From JAPUDS01 sp964536265 (lineage in GTDB: Bacteria; Patescibacteriota; Saccharimonadia; Saccharimonadales; Saccharimonadaceae): a stretch of 64,000 nucleotides of DNA. Below the pieces are notes generated by a model that was given only the letters and a program-made list of their open reading frames with translations, was not told the DNA's origin and did no database searches. The position numbers were made by a program, and so were the translations under genes. Location of the stretch: NCBI GenBank assembly GCA_964536265.1, contig CAZHVV010000006.1, forward strand, positions 1 through 64,000. The letters run 5' to 3'. This document shows positions 31,133 through 40,436 of the stretch, in pieces (position 1 is the first letter of the stretch; each line of letters opens with the position of its first letter).

Positions 31133-32890
31133 CTACACGCTGGGAGTCAAGACGTAGACACAGTAGGACATGATTGGCAGTTCGGTATTGCCCTGTTCGT
31201 CTGTGATGATGCTGGTAATCTCCGCTTCGCTGAATTCCGTGCTATAGCCCTTCCAGGTTGAATTGAAGCGAACAACCCATTCACCATTTTGTGGAAATTG
31301 AATGCGATACGAATCATACTTGTTGTGGCCGAAGTTCGCAATAACGATTGCGCGGTCGTCGTTATTTAATCGCTCATATGCTAGGACATTGTTATCAGCG
31401 TCTTGATGAAAAATGTTGATTGACTGTCCTCGCAGGGCAGGCAAAGACGTACGCAGTGATATGAGGTCATGGTGAGCAGCGACAATACCGGCAAATTTAT
31501 CGGCCTTCTCCCACTCCAACTCTAGCCAATTATTAAAGTCTCCGTCCTGGAGGAACTCCTGTCCCTGAAGAAGCATTGGTATACCGGGAGCAGTTAGAAC
31601 GACGCTGTTGGCTGCGAGCTGTCGCTGCCTGGCGAGCAGATTTTCAGCATTACCAGGGCTTGTCGCTTCGTTCAGACGCGTATTGCCGTTTGCGGCTGTA
31701 TCGTGAGAGTCACTAAAGATGATACGCTCATATACATTGTCATTGTATCGACTTGCCAGTTCAGTCACGAGATCGGTTGGGAAGGGCGCAGGAAGTCCAA
31801 GCCGGGTCTTCAGGGCGTGAGAGAAGTTGAGTCCCCATTGTGCATCAAAACCGCAACCACCGTCTTTGGTTGACTTGGTGAGATATAGGTCGATGTACGT
31901 ATCGTCCGCAATTATTATCGATACAGGACGTACTTTATGCTCAAGCTTCGTGATAGCTCCCAGTAAGACCCATGCGCTATCGACATCATGTGCCGGGTCA
32001 TCACTGCCTCCCGCAGTGTTGCGCATATATGCGGTCGAGTCGAGCCGTAAGCCGTCAAGGCGAAATTCATTAAACCACATGACGACATTATCGAGGATGA
32101 ATTGACGTACTTCCGGCCGGCCGTAATCTGGCCTGCCACCCCAAGGTGTATCGCCACGTTCGTCTGAAAAGAAGTAAATACCGCCGCGAAGATCATTCTC
32201 GGTCCAGCCGTCAAATCGCCATAAACTAGATTCTGCGGTGAGATGGTTGTAGACAATATCTAGAATGACACCTATACCTCGCACGTGACATGCTTTGACG
32301 AATTCCATCAGCCCATGGCGACCACCGTAGGAGCTTTCAACTGAAAAGAGCTCATTTGTCGCGTATCCCCATCCATTCGAATTTGCAGCCATACTCGTGA
32401 CTGGCATAAGTTCGATTGTGTTGATGCCAAGAGCCTGTAAATAATCGAGTTTCTCTATGGCATCACGGAATGTACCTGGTGTTGATTGGTCGGGGCGGTT
32501 GAAAGTGCCGATATGCAGCTCATAGATGACCTGTTGATCTTTTGGTAGCGGCATAAACATATCGTCGCCCCAGTCAAAATCATTTGATACGACAATAGAG
32601 GAGCCGCTGTCGGAATCTGTCAGTGCGCGTGCTCGTGGATCGTTTCGCTCTAAAAACTCGCCAGTTGGGGTTTCAACGGTGTATTTGTAGCTCTGGCCAA
32701 TCTTCACATCTGGAACAGATAATGACCAGTATCCTTCGCCCTCGCTGTTCATTTCTTGTCGTTCACCTGATTCGTACGGCGTATATGGCGTTGACAGGTA
32801 CATTTTTTGGGCAAATGGAGCCCAGACACGGAACGTAGCTCCGTCTTGTTGCAATGTCACCCCCAAGCCAGTTTTGACCTGATACTTCAT
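31133..32890 (-). CDS. GH13 alpha-glucan enzyme (branching enzyme or TreZ-like), acid/base Glu changed to Asp
   Basis: 585 aa. An N-terminal CBM48-like domain (about 9-95), then the GH13 barrel: region I DIVYNH, region II GLRLDS with nucleophile Asp284, region IV FSDSHD (His396-Asp397). FDAQWGLNFSHAL resembles malto-oligosyltrehalose trehalohydrolase (DAQW-x-D-x-x-H). Region III reads IIADDTY: the position expected to be the acid/base Glu is Asp329. It may be a weak hydrolase or have a changed activity. Start at 32888-32890, with a CATACT box 8 nt upstream. Confidence 0.85.
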   Translation of the reverse strand: MKYQVKTGLGVTLQQDGATFRVWAPFAQKMYLSTPYTPYESGERQEMNSEGEGYWSLSVPDVKIGQSYKYTVETPTGEFLERNDPRARALTDSDSGSSIVVSNDFDWGDDMFMPLPKDQQVIYELHIGTFNRPDQSTPGTFRDAIEKLDYLQALGINTIELMPVTSMAANSNGWGYATNELFSVESSYGGRHGLMEFVKACHVRGIGVILDIVYNHLTAESSLWRFDGWTENDLRGGIYFFSDERGDTPWGGRPDYGRPEVRQFILDNVVMWFNEFRLDGLRLDSTAYMRNTAGGSDDPAHDVDSAWVLLGAITKLEHKVRPVSIIIADDTYIDLYLTKSTKDGGCGFDAQWGLNFSHALKTRLGLPAPFPTDLVTELASRYNDNVYERIIFSDSHDTAANGNTRLNEATSPGNAENLLARQRQLAANSVVLTAPGIPMLLQGQEFLQDGDFNNWLELEWEKADKFAGIVAAHHDLISLRTSLPALRGQSINIFHQDADNNVLAYERLNNDDRAIVIANFGHNKYDSYRIQFPQNGEWVVRFNSTWKGYSTEFSEAEITSIITDEQGNTELPIMSYCVYVLTPSV

Positions 32891-32967
32891 ACATAACCAG
32901 TATGAAGGATTATGAGAAGATGGCAAGTTTCTTTCCTAGATACATATACCGAATGTGGCGAAGAGTA

Positions 32968-35166
32968 TTAATCGTGTTTGATAGTTATCTTTTTGAGCCA
33001 GGCCGGTGCCCACCAACTTGCTGTACCAAATAGTTTCATTACAGCGGGTACAAGAATGGTTCGCACGAAGAATGCGTCAACCAATACTGCAATTGCCAAC
33101 CCTACACCGATTTGCTGAATGATAGCAATGTGTGATGTTGCAAATGCTGAAACAACCACGAAGAGTAGAAGTGCTGCTGATGTGATGATTGGCCCAGTCT
33201 TTGTTACACCTTCAACAATTGCCTTTTCAGAATCGCCAGTTATGTCGTAGAGTTCATGAACTCGGCTGTAGAGGAACACTGCGTAGTCCATGGAAAGGCC
33301 GAATGCCATGACAAATATGAGGATAGGGATAGATAGCTCAAAGCCACCCGTCACGCCCATAGATAATAAATCTGCTCCCCACCCAAATTGGAAAATCATG
33401 ATAAGTACGCCAAGTGAAATAAACAAAGCAAGGCTATTGATTACTATCGCCTGTAGCGGCAGCACAACCGAGCCTAGCAATATACTGAGCACAATGACCA
33501 TTGCAATAACAATAAGTCCAACAACATAAGGGACCCATTGGCGATATGCGTCGAGTGTATCTTGGGCACGAGCGGCAATTCCAGTTACCGAAACATTCAC
33601 ATTTGAACCGTAATCTGTCTCGTCAAGTGTCTGCAGGACGTCCTTTATTCGAGAATCATTCGCATCATATACAGGCACCACTTCAATTCGTGCAAAGTTG
33701 CCACTAACATACCGCTGAGCCGTCTGTTCAAGAAGCTCTATAGTCAGGGGTGCTTGTGCACGCGCAATTTCGATTGACTGTGACATTGTCTGACAATTTG
33801 ACATGTTGCTAGTGGGAGCATAGGCCGCTTGGATGCTCACAACGCCCTCAGTAGCTTGAACTGTCTTTACTAGTGTACATAACTGCTCAATGGTTGGCGT
33901 GCTCGTAAACTCAGCAAGTACTGTTACCGATGCAGTTTTAATATCAAATTGCTCGCTCATAACACGCCCGACATGATAAGAACTCTGGTTATTTGGTAAA
34001 ACATGCCAATCAAATGATTTGGTTTGGAAAAAGCCGACAGGCCAGACAAGACTACCAATAATGACTGCGCCTGCTAGTAGTGCACGGTAAGGATGTTTCG
34101 TGACAGCGAGCGCAATACGGCGCCAACCTTTGCTGGTTATTGGACGCTCTTTAAATGACCATTTGTCAATGTTTTTACCGATTAATTGGAGTGCGGGCGG
34201 AACTAAGAAAACTGAAATTATAACCGCAACAAGAACCGCTGCGGCACCGCCAATACTAACACTTTGCATAAACCCAACAGGGAACAGCAGCAGTGAAAGT
34301 AGGCATATAATAACAGTTAATCCACTAAAGAAGATTGTGCGGCCTGCAGTTTGAATTGTTTTCTTGGCAGCATCAATTGCTGAACTTCCACTGTGTAATT
34401 CTTCGCGAAAACGATTAACAGCCAGTAATGAATAGTCGATTGATAAGCCAACACCCAAAATTGTAATGACGTTGAGTGTGTACGTATCAACTGGCGCAAA
34501 CAAATGGATAATCCGTGCGATTGCAAGGGCGCCAGCAATTGTAAACAGACTCATCAGCAGTGGTATTGCAGCTGCAATAGGACCTCGAAAGAACCAGAAT
34601 AACAGAATTGCAAGAATCGGTAAGCTAACCATCTCCGCCATGCTTAAGTCGGCTTTACTTTGTAGTTGTGTTTGACGTTGACCTACCAGGGTACCGCCAA
34701 CAGAAACCTTAAAGGTATCACTTTTTACTGACTCTGAAAATTTCATCAATGCTGCATATTGTTGGTCAGTTGTACCGTTAAGTGTTACAACAACGTATGT
34801 GTCATTATTGTCCCTAGAAACAAATTGTTCGGAACGAGTGTCATAATACCCGACACGTGTTTTAGTTTCGATTTGCTGTAATATCCTGTTTGCCTCGGTC
34901 ATGTATGCATCTGTTCGTACCTTTGCTGAACGGTTGGTTGATTCGAGGAGGATGATTGATGATTTTGTTTCATCGGTGCCAAATACATCTTTCACCTTAT
35001 TGCTCACTTGCTCTGACTGAGTACCGCTAGCAAAAAAGTTGTCACTGCCATCACCAAGCATTTCAAATAAGCCAAACCCAAATATTCCAGCACCAATCAG
35101 TAGAGTAACGCCGCCAATAAGTACAAGTTTTGCGTGGCGTGAAATAGCATTTTTTAGTATATCCAT
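32968..35166 (-). CDS. MMPL/RND-family transporter
   Basis: 732 aa. TM1 (residues about 13-35), a large extracytoplasmic domain with ATTT-like stretches, five clustered TM segments (about 175-310, containing GLSIDYSLLAVNRFREE), a second extracytoplasmic domain with two Cys, and the second TM cluster (about 530-700) with FGLSMDYAVFLYSRVHE. The GxSxDY motifs in TM4 and TM10 carry the proton-relay Asp-Tyr pair of MMPL proteins. Likely lipid or drug export. TATCAT (35173-35178) ends 6 nt before the ATG (leaderless). Confidence 0.92.
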   Translation of the reverse strand: MDILKNAISRHAKLVLIGGVTLLIGAGIFGFGLFEMLGDGSDNFFASGTQSEQVSNKVKDVFGTDETKSSIILLESTNRSAKVRTDAYMTEANRILQQIETKTRVGYYDTRSEQFVSRDNNDTYVVVTLNGTTDQQYAALMKFSESVKSDTFKVSVGGTLVGQRQTQLQSKADLSMAEMVSLPILAILLFWFFRGPIAAAIPLLMSLFTIAGALAIARIIHLFAPVDTYTLNVITILGVGLSIDYSLLAVNRFREELHSGSSAIDAAKKTIQTAGRTIFFSGLTVIICLLSLLLFPVGFMQSVSIGGAAAVLVAVIISVFLVPPALQLIGKNIDKWSFKERPITSKGWRRIALAVTKHPYRALLAGAVIIGSLVWPVGFFQTKSFDWHVLPNNQSSYHVGRVMSEQFDIKTASVTVLAEFTSTPTIEQLCTLVKTVQATEGVVSIQAAYAPTSNMSNCQTMSQSIEIARAQAPLTIELLEQTAQRYVSGNFARIEVVPVYDANDSRIKDVLQTLDETDYGSNVNVSVTGIAARAQDTLDAYRQWVPYVVGLIVIAMVIVLSILLGSVVLPLQAIVINSLALFISLGVLIMIFQFGWGADLLSMGVTGGFELSIPILIFVMAFGLSMDYAVFLYSRVHELYDITGDSEKAIVEGVTKTGPIITSAALLLFVVVSAFATSHIAIIQQIGVGLAIAVLVDAFFVRTILVPAVMKLFGTASWWAPAWLKKITIKHD

Positions 35167-35225
35167 ACCCCTATGATACCCCGTATACCATGCATTTAGT
35201 AGTTATGGTGATACAATGTACACCG

Positions 35226-36425
35226 ATGAAAAAAGATTTTTCGTACCATCTCCTGCATGCACCGGCTGACCCGCGCATGATGCGAACTGGTGTCATTCAT
35301 ACGCCACATGGTGATATTGAAACGCCAGCGTTTATTCCTGTTGGAACGGCTGCTTCTGTCAAGGCACTAACTATGGAAATGATGCACGAGATTGGTGCGC
35401 AAGCTATATTATCGAACGCTTATCATCTCTATTTGCAACCAGGACATGACTTGGTTGAGCGAGCTGGTGGTTTAGCTAAGTTTATGCATTGGGACGGGCC
35501 AACATTCACTGACTCAGGTGGTTTTCAGGTACTTTCTTTAGGTAGTGGCTTCAAGAAAGTTGTTTCAATGGTGAGCGACGAGGCAACGGTTGCAGTGAAA
35601 AGTACGCGTCACGCCTTTGTTGACGACGACGGAGTTAATTTTAAGTCGCATCGTGATGGCTCTATGCATCGCTTTACGCCCGAAGTATCGATGCAAATTC
35701 AGCACGCACTCGGTTCCGACATATGTTTTTCATTTGACGAGCTGACGTCACTTGCCGACCCACGCAAATATCAAGAAGAGGCGCTTGCACGTACACATGC
35801 TTGGGCAGAACGTTCCGTGGCAGAGTTTAGACGTCTTGCCGAGCAAGATAGTGACCGACCATACCAGGCGCTATTCGGTGTACTGCAAGGAGCAAATTAT
35901 GAAGATTTACGACGCGAAACGGCGCAAAAGCTCGGCAGCATGGACTTTGATGGTTTCGGTATCGGTGGCGCAATTGAAAAAACCCAACTCGGTGACATCA
36001 TCCGTTGGGTTAACGAAGAATTACCTGTTGATAAACCGAAACACCTATTAGGTATCAGTGAACCGGACGATATATTTGCCGCGATTGCTCATGGTGTTCA
36101 TACGTTTGACTGCGTGTCGCCAACACGCGTGGCGCGAAACGGTGCTGCCTACACACTAGATGGTCGTTTCAATATCAAATCCGCCAAATACTATGAAAAT
36201 TTTGGCCCTCTTGACCGTGATTGTGACCGCTATACCCGCAAAAACTATACTCGGGCGTATATCAATCACTTATTCAAAGCGAAAGAACTACTCGCTGCAA
36301 TACTCGTGTCATATCATAATGAACATTTCATAGTGAAGCTGGTGGATGATATTCGCCATTCAATCGAGACAAATACGTTCGAAAACTTGCGTGAACCATG
36401 GCTTACGCGATATTACAAACGCTAG
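35226..36425 (+). CDS. tgt: tRNA-guanine transglycosylase with altered zinc site
   Basis: 399 aa. FTDSGGFQVLSLGS with the first catalytic Asp96, GVLQG, GFGIGGAI and TFDCVSPTR with Asp295. The zinc motif C-x-C-x-x-C...H is here Cys333-x-Arg335-x-x-Arg338...His364, so two of three cysteines are lost. About 25 extra residues follow SLGSGF before NFKSHRDGS. Exchanges G34 for queuine/preQ1 in QueTGT. Start at 35226, 8 nt after TACAAT (35212-35217). Confidence 0.93.
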   Translation: MKKDFSYHLLHAPADPRMMRTGVIHTPHGDIETPAFIPVGTAASVKALTMEMMHEIGAQAILSNAYHLYLQPGHDLVERAGGLAKFMHWDGPTFTDSGGFQVLSLGSGFKKVVSMVSDEATVAVKSTRHAFVDDDGVNFKSHRDGSMHRFTPEVSMQIQHALGSDICFSFDELTSLADPRKYQEEALARTHAWAERSVAEFRRLAEQDSDRPYQALFGVLQGANYEDLRRETAQKLGSMDFDGFGIGGAIEKTQLGDIIRWVNEELPVDKPKHLLGISEPDDIFAAIAHGVHTFDCVSPTRVARNGAAYTLDGRFNIKSAKYYENFGPLDRDCDRYTRKNYTRAYINHLFKAKELLAAILVSYHNEHFIVKLVDDIRHSIETNTFENLREPWLTRYYKR

Positions 36426-36429
36426 TAAC

Positions 36430-37116
36430 TTAGTACTTAACTTCTACGCCACCAAGCGCTGTGATGCCTGTTATAAGTAGCACAGGGGCATTTTTTGGTG
36501 GATGTGGATCAGCCTTGACCTCAATTCCGCCCAAAATAGTTGCTGCTTTTGACCGTACTATCACACCTGCTGGAACCTTCACTTCAATTCCGCCGCAGAC
36601 AGTAAAGACGTCAAGTACCGCCTGCTTGTCAATTGTGGTCGCAGATAAGTCAAGTGAAATCCCTCCCAGGATAGCGGTGGCTTTGCCACCCTTATAGCTA
36701 CCGGATGCTACACGGAGCTCAGATCCGCTAAGTAGTGCAAATTGATCTGTTCGGTCCAAATGTTTCTCTATACGCCCAACTTGAGGTTGAAAGGCGCGGA
36801 CGACAATAGTCGCACCGATGACCAGGAAGATAACTGGCCAGACAAGACTCCAGGTATCAATGCCGAGGTATTGATTAACTTCCAGATATGCAGATACGCC
36901 CAAAAGGGCAATGATTGTTCCCCATAGCCAACTACGAGGGTTCGCAAGAATCGTCACTACGCCTGCAAATACTATTGCTAGCGGCCAGTTAGACGAGACA
37001 AAATCTCCAAAGTTTATGACATGTAGGCTGCCTAATAGCGCCATAACACCCAAGCCGATAACGCCAAGGCCGGTGATTATCCGTGCGAGAGTGACATTTG
37101 TGACGTTTTCCTGCAT
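36430..37116 (-). CDS. LiaF-like membrane protein with beta-solenoid C-terminus
   Basis: 228 aa. Four membrane segments in the first 110 residues (DUF5668-like: GLGVIGLGVMALLGSL, NWPLAIVFAGVVTIL, LWGTIIALLGVSAYL, WSLVWPVIFLVIGA). Then repeats of the form AILGGISLDLS, VCGGIEVKVP, ILGGIEVKAD and ALGGVEVKY, as in LiaF/VraT cell-envelope stress proteins. SD AGGAGG is 4 nt before the ATG. Probably senses or modulates envelope stress; no kinase partner lies nearby. Confidence 0.85.
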   Translation of the reverse strand: MQENVTNVTLARIITGLGVIGLGVMALLGSLHVINFGDFVSSNWPLAIVFAGVVTILANPRSWLWGTIIALLGVSAYLEVNQYLGIDTWSLVWPVIFLVIGATIVVRAFQPQVGRIEKHLDRTDQFALLSGSELRVASGSYKGGKATAILGGISLDLSATTIDKQAVLDVFTVCGGIEVKVPAGVIVRSKAATILGGIEVKADPHPPKNAPVLLITGITALGGVEVKY

Positions 37117-37219
37117 ATTTCCTCCTTAGAATTACTATTCATATCATAGCAGGTCCTAACAGGGAAGAAAATGGCTGTTCTATACCGCCTGAGCTATGGC
37201 GTATTCGTCTCTGTTTTGC

Positions 37220-37339
37220 TACAATATCTCCCGTGCCGCGATAGCTCAGTTGCTGTCCGAGTCTGCAAGGCGAGTAAAATAATTTACAGCGCAGCGCTCT
37301 GCCAACTTATCCGGTAATAGATTTACAAATTTACAATAT
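37220..37339 (+). repeat. Partial duplication of tRNA-Thr promoter and 5' end
   Basis: The first 18 nt of the downstream tRNA (GCCGCGATAGCTCAGTTG) occur at 37235-37252, preceded by TACAAT (37220-37225) at 9 nt. About 87 nt of unrelated sequence follows, including GCGCTCTGCCAACT (from about 37294), a reverse-complement D-arm-like piece, then a second TACAAT (37332-37337) only 2 nt before the intact tRNA. A broken duplication or the scar of an insertion. Confidence 0.7.
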
Positions 37340-37415
37340 GCCGCGATAGCTCAGTTGGTAGAGCGCATCCATGGTAAGGATGAGGTCCTGGGTTCGAATC
37401 CCAGTCGTGGCTCCA
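37340..37415 (+). tRNA. tRNA-Thr (anticodon GGT)
   Basis: Acceptor GCCGCGA/TCGTGGC, D-arm AGCTCAGTTGGTAGAGC, anticodon loop ATGGTAA, T-arm CTGGGTTCGAATCCCAG and encoded CCA (37413-37415). Confidence 0.94.
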
Positions 37416-37431
37416 TGAATGAATTTCCACT

Positions 37432-37884
37432 ATGCAAGATACATTACATCAGAAAATCTCACAGTATTTACACAATGCCAAGATTATGCATCTCGCAACT
37501 GCTACAAATGACGGAAAACCTTGGGTTTCAAATGTCTGGTTTGCCGCTGATGACAACTTTACTATCTATTGGATATCTTCTACGACACGCCGACACTCCA
37601 AGGAGATTACCGAGAACCAAAAGGTTGCAGCGTCAATATGTTCTGTCCGAGAACCAAATGAGTCAGATATGGGTGGTATACAGCTAGAAGGGGTTGCAGT
37701 AGAGGTGAAAAATCCTCTAGAAATCGCCAAGGCTTTGAAGCTATATGCCGCTCGGGGTATCTTTACAGCCTCACAAGTCAAAAAGTTTATGGCCGATCTT
37801 CAGTATCCACACAGATTTTACAAGATTACACCATCAACGATTGCATACTTTGGTGATACAAAAGAAGAATACATTGTTCGATAG
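37432..37884 (+). CDS. Pyridoxamine 5'-phosphate oxidase-like FMN-binding protein
   Basis: 150 aa. Split-barrel features: KIMHLATATNDGKPWVSNVW, YWISSTTRRHSKEITENQ, GIQLEGVAVEV and the C-terminal YKITPSTIAYFGD. Likely an FMN- or heme-dependent reductase of the general PPOX group. It starts 16 nt after the tRNA CCA end and has neither an SD nor a -10 of its own, so its mRNA 5' end is probably made by tRNA 3' processing. Confidence 0.82.
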   Translation: MQDTLHQKISQYLHNAKIMHLATATNDGKPWVSNVWFAADDNFTIYWISSTTRRHSKEITENQKVAASICSVREPNESDMGGIQLEGVAVEVKNPLEIAKALKLYAARGIFTASQVKKFMADLQYPHRFYKITPSTIAYFGDTKEEYIVR

Positions 37885-37944
37885 TTCATCCGTATTTTCA
37901 TTACCCTTTATATACCGTATAGTTTCTAGATAGGATAGATTGTT

Positions 37945-39729
37945 ATGGATAAAAAACAAATTAGCTATTTCTCACTAATTGGCTGGTCAGCTAAGTTTCT
38001 GATTAAGGTTTCGAAGTTCCATTCAGTTGGCTATATTACCATGACAATTGTACAGGTAGCTGTTGAAGTGACTCAGTTGTGGGTTGCAGCACTTGTTATA
38101 GGGGAAATTGGCAGTTTATTGCTATCCAACGGCAACACACAGTACCTCATACTCCTTGCACTGTGTAGCGTGCTTTTAATGACAGTTGATAAAATTACTT
38201 GGAGTTTACTAAGTTATTTTGAAAGACAGCTCTATATTCAGGGCTCTGGTGATATCTACCGTCTCTTCAATAGTCAACTTGCGAAGCTTTCCATCTCACA
38301 GCACAATAATCCAGATATTCGAAAACTCATCGATAGGCTTGAATACGAAGGGTATGCATGGAAGCCGCTTAACTTCGCATTTGAGCTCTTTTATACATTC
38401 CATTCGGCGTTGCGATTTCTCACGTCGAGTATCATTATCGTCACACAACTTCCTCTGGTTGTTCTGCTTCTTGTCGTGGGGGTTGTGCCAATTTTGTTCA
38501 TTCAACGCCAGGGTGGTGAGGCTGGATGGGGCATTTGGGGAGATGTCGGCGACAAAAGTCGTATATTTTGGAATATTTCACATCACTTGAGACAGAAGGA
38601 TGGCATAGAAGAGATTGTGCCTCAGCAGAGTGCTGGATATTTACTTGGTCGAGCCGATGATGCAATTGAACAGTATACCCTCAAAGCAAGGAAAGTTCGC
38701 CGTCATTACTCTGTGTATGAAGTGTCTGCAGGTATTTTCGAAATGTTGATGGCTGGAACGAGTTATCTGTGGTTGATAACACGAGCTGTTGGTGGTGCAA
38801 TTAGCTTCAATGGTTTCGTGTTCCTAAGCTCGCTAATATGGCAAACCTTGTCGTCGATACGCCTTGTGGTGACATCGATTGCACGTTCATTTGAAGTGAC
38901 CCCTTTCATGCGGGATTTCATCACATTCACAAGTCTCGAAAATGATTTGCCCGTTGTCAAAACCCCCATTCAGCTTAATAGTAATCCGTTGATTATCGAA
39001 TTTAAGAATGTATCATTTCGGTATCCACGACAGAAACAGTATTCCTTGAACAACATCTCATTCAAACTGGCTCCAGGAGACCATGTAGCATTAGTTGGTC
39101 TTAATGGTGCAGGAAAAACGACGCTTATCCGACTGTTGCTCAGGTTTTATGACCCGACTGAGGGTCAAATTCTCGTGAATGGTACTGATTTGCGTGAGAT
39201 TGACCTTCAGACGTACTACAAGCATATTGGTACACTTTTTCAATCGTTTAATAAGTATCCTCTTGAGTTCAAGACAAATATCACCCTCACGGATACACCG
39301 AACGAGGAACGGTACAGACAATCTCTAGACATTGCTGGCGCCGACAGTGTTCTTGAGAAAATCAAAAGTGAAGATACGTTCCTGCAACCAGAGTTTACTG
39401 ATGGCACCGAACTTTCGGGTGGTCAATGGCAACGTGTGGCTATAGCACGTAATCTGTACGCTGCAAGTGATTTATATATTCTCGACGAACCAACCAGTGC
39501 TATCGATGCACTGACAGAACAGAAGATTTTTGACAGATTGTACAAAGAGCTTGAGGGGAAGTCACTTTTGACTGTTTCACACCGCTTTAATACAGTAAAA
39601 CGCGCTGAAACTATTGTTGTGCTGAGCGAAGGTAAAATCACAGAGCAGGGAACACACAAAGAGCTCATGAAGCTCAAAGGTCTTTATTATGAGATGTTCA
39701 CTGCACAAGCTGATGGCTATACTGACTAG
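37945..39729 (+). CDS. ABC exporter, fused membrane and ATPase domains
   Basis: 594 aa. Membrane domain of about 330 residues with six segments, then an ATPase: Walker A GLNGAGKTT, Q-loop FQSFN, signature LSGGQWQR, Walker B YILDEPTSAID and switch SHRFN. One half-transporter, expected to work as a homodimer. Substrate unknown. TAGGAT at 37931-37936 ends 8 nt before the ATG. The 3' end meets the convergent Nudix gene at a shared CTAG, with both stops overlapping. Confidence 0.92.
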   Translation: MDKKQISYFSLIGWSAKFLIKVSKFHSVGYITMTIVQVAVEVTQLWVAALVIGEIGSLLLSNGNTQYLILLALCSVLLMTVDKITWSLLSYFERQLYIQGSGDIYRLFNSQLAKLSISQHNNPDIRKLIDRLEYEGYAWKPLNFAFELFYTFHSALRFLTSSIIIVTQLPLVVLLLVVGVVPILFIQRQGGEAGWGIWGDVGDKSRIFWNISHHLRQKDGIEEIVPQQSAGYLLGRADDAIEQYTLKARKVRRHYSVYEVSAGIFEMLMAGTSYLWLITRAVGGAISFNGFVFLSSLIWQTLSSIRLVVTSIARSFEVTPFMRDFITFTSLENDLPVVKTPIQLNSNPLIIEFKNVSFRYPRQKQYSLNNISFKLAPGDHVALVGLNGAGKTTLIRLLLRFYDPTEGQILVNGTDLREIDLQTYYKHIGTLFQSFNKYPLEFKTNITLTDTPNEERYRQSLDIAGADSVLEKIKSEDTFLQPEFTDGTELSGGQWQRVAIARNLYAASDLYILDEPTSAIDALTEQKIFDRLYKELEGKSLLTVSHRFNTVKRAETIVVLSEGKITEQGTHKELMKLKGLYYEMFTAQADGYTD

Positions 39730-40436
39730 TAATCTTCCTTCGGGTACGTGAATTTTTTCTCGAGTATAAACAACCGACCAGCTTCAATATCATCCTGTAC
39801 TTCTTCGAGATTTCCAAAACGTTTCTCTTTTGCGATAAATTCTTTGTCGGTGAGCCATGCATTGTGATGTCCTTCAGTTGTTTCCAATAAGCTACCTAGT
39901 GGGTTAAGCCCACGAACAACACAGAAGTACTTATCTTCTAGAAATACATCGTCAGCATCGTAATCCAATTTATGATAAAAGCCGATGATACATAAATCAG
40001 CTGAGAGGCCAGTCTCTTCCTTGAGCTCACGTGCTGCCGCCTCGAGCATTGTCTCACCCCAGCGTATCTTGCCGGTCGGACGGCCCCAATACCCATAATA
40101 TGGTTGTTTCAGACGCTCCTGCTGCAGGTGTTTTCCATCAGAGCTAATTATGTCGAGCACAACAGACAATTTAGGCTGTTTCTCCATGACATTTTCGTCA
40201 GTATCCATACGGTTAGCATACTCTTTACCTCTGATTGTCAGTCTGTATTCGCCGTATGATTTTGATACATGTTCGACAAAGCCAACTTCAACAAGCTGTT
40301 TAATATGAAAGTTTGCATGGTCGCTCGTAAGACCCGTCGCTGCCACGAGTTGGCTAAACTTACTCGTCGAAGACATGAGTAGCTGTCTAAGTAACTTCAT
40401 CTGTGCCTCGTGGGCATTGGCACTATAGTTCGCCAT
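39726..40436 (-). CDS. Winged-helix / Nudix hydrolase fusion
   Basis: 236 aa. N-terminal wHTH (about 1-75: SKFSQLVAATGLTSDHANFH, then IKQLVEVGFVEHV) joined to a Nudix domain with the box G-x5-E-x7-REUXEEXGU seen as GKIRWGETMLEAAARELKEE. NrtR regulators carry Nudix then wHTH; here the order is reversed. It may regulate, or hydrolyse a nucleotide such as ADP-ribose. It overlaps the NADAR gene by 14 nt, so the pair is probably coupled. Confidence 0.85.
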   Translation of the reverse strand: MANYSANAHEAQMKLLRQLLMSSTSKFSQLVAATGLTSDHANFHIKQLVEVGFVEHVSKSYGEYRLTIRGKEYANRMDTDENVMEKQPKLSVVLDIISSDGKHLQQERLKQPYYGYWGRPTGKIRWGETMLEAAARELKEETGLSADLCIIGFYHKLDYDADDVFLEDKYFCVVRGLNPLGSLLETTEGHHNAWLTDKEFIAKEKRFGNLEEVQDDIEAGRLFILEKKFTYPKEDY

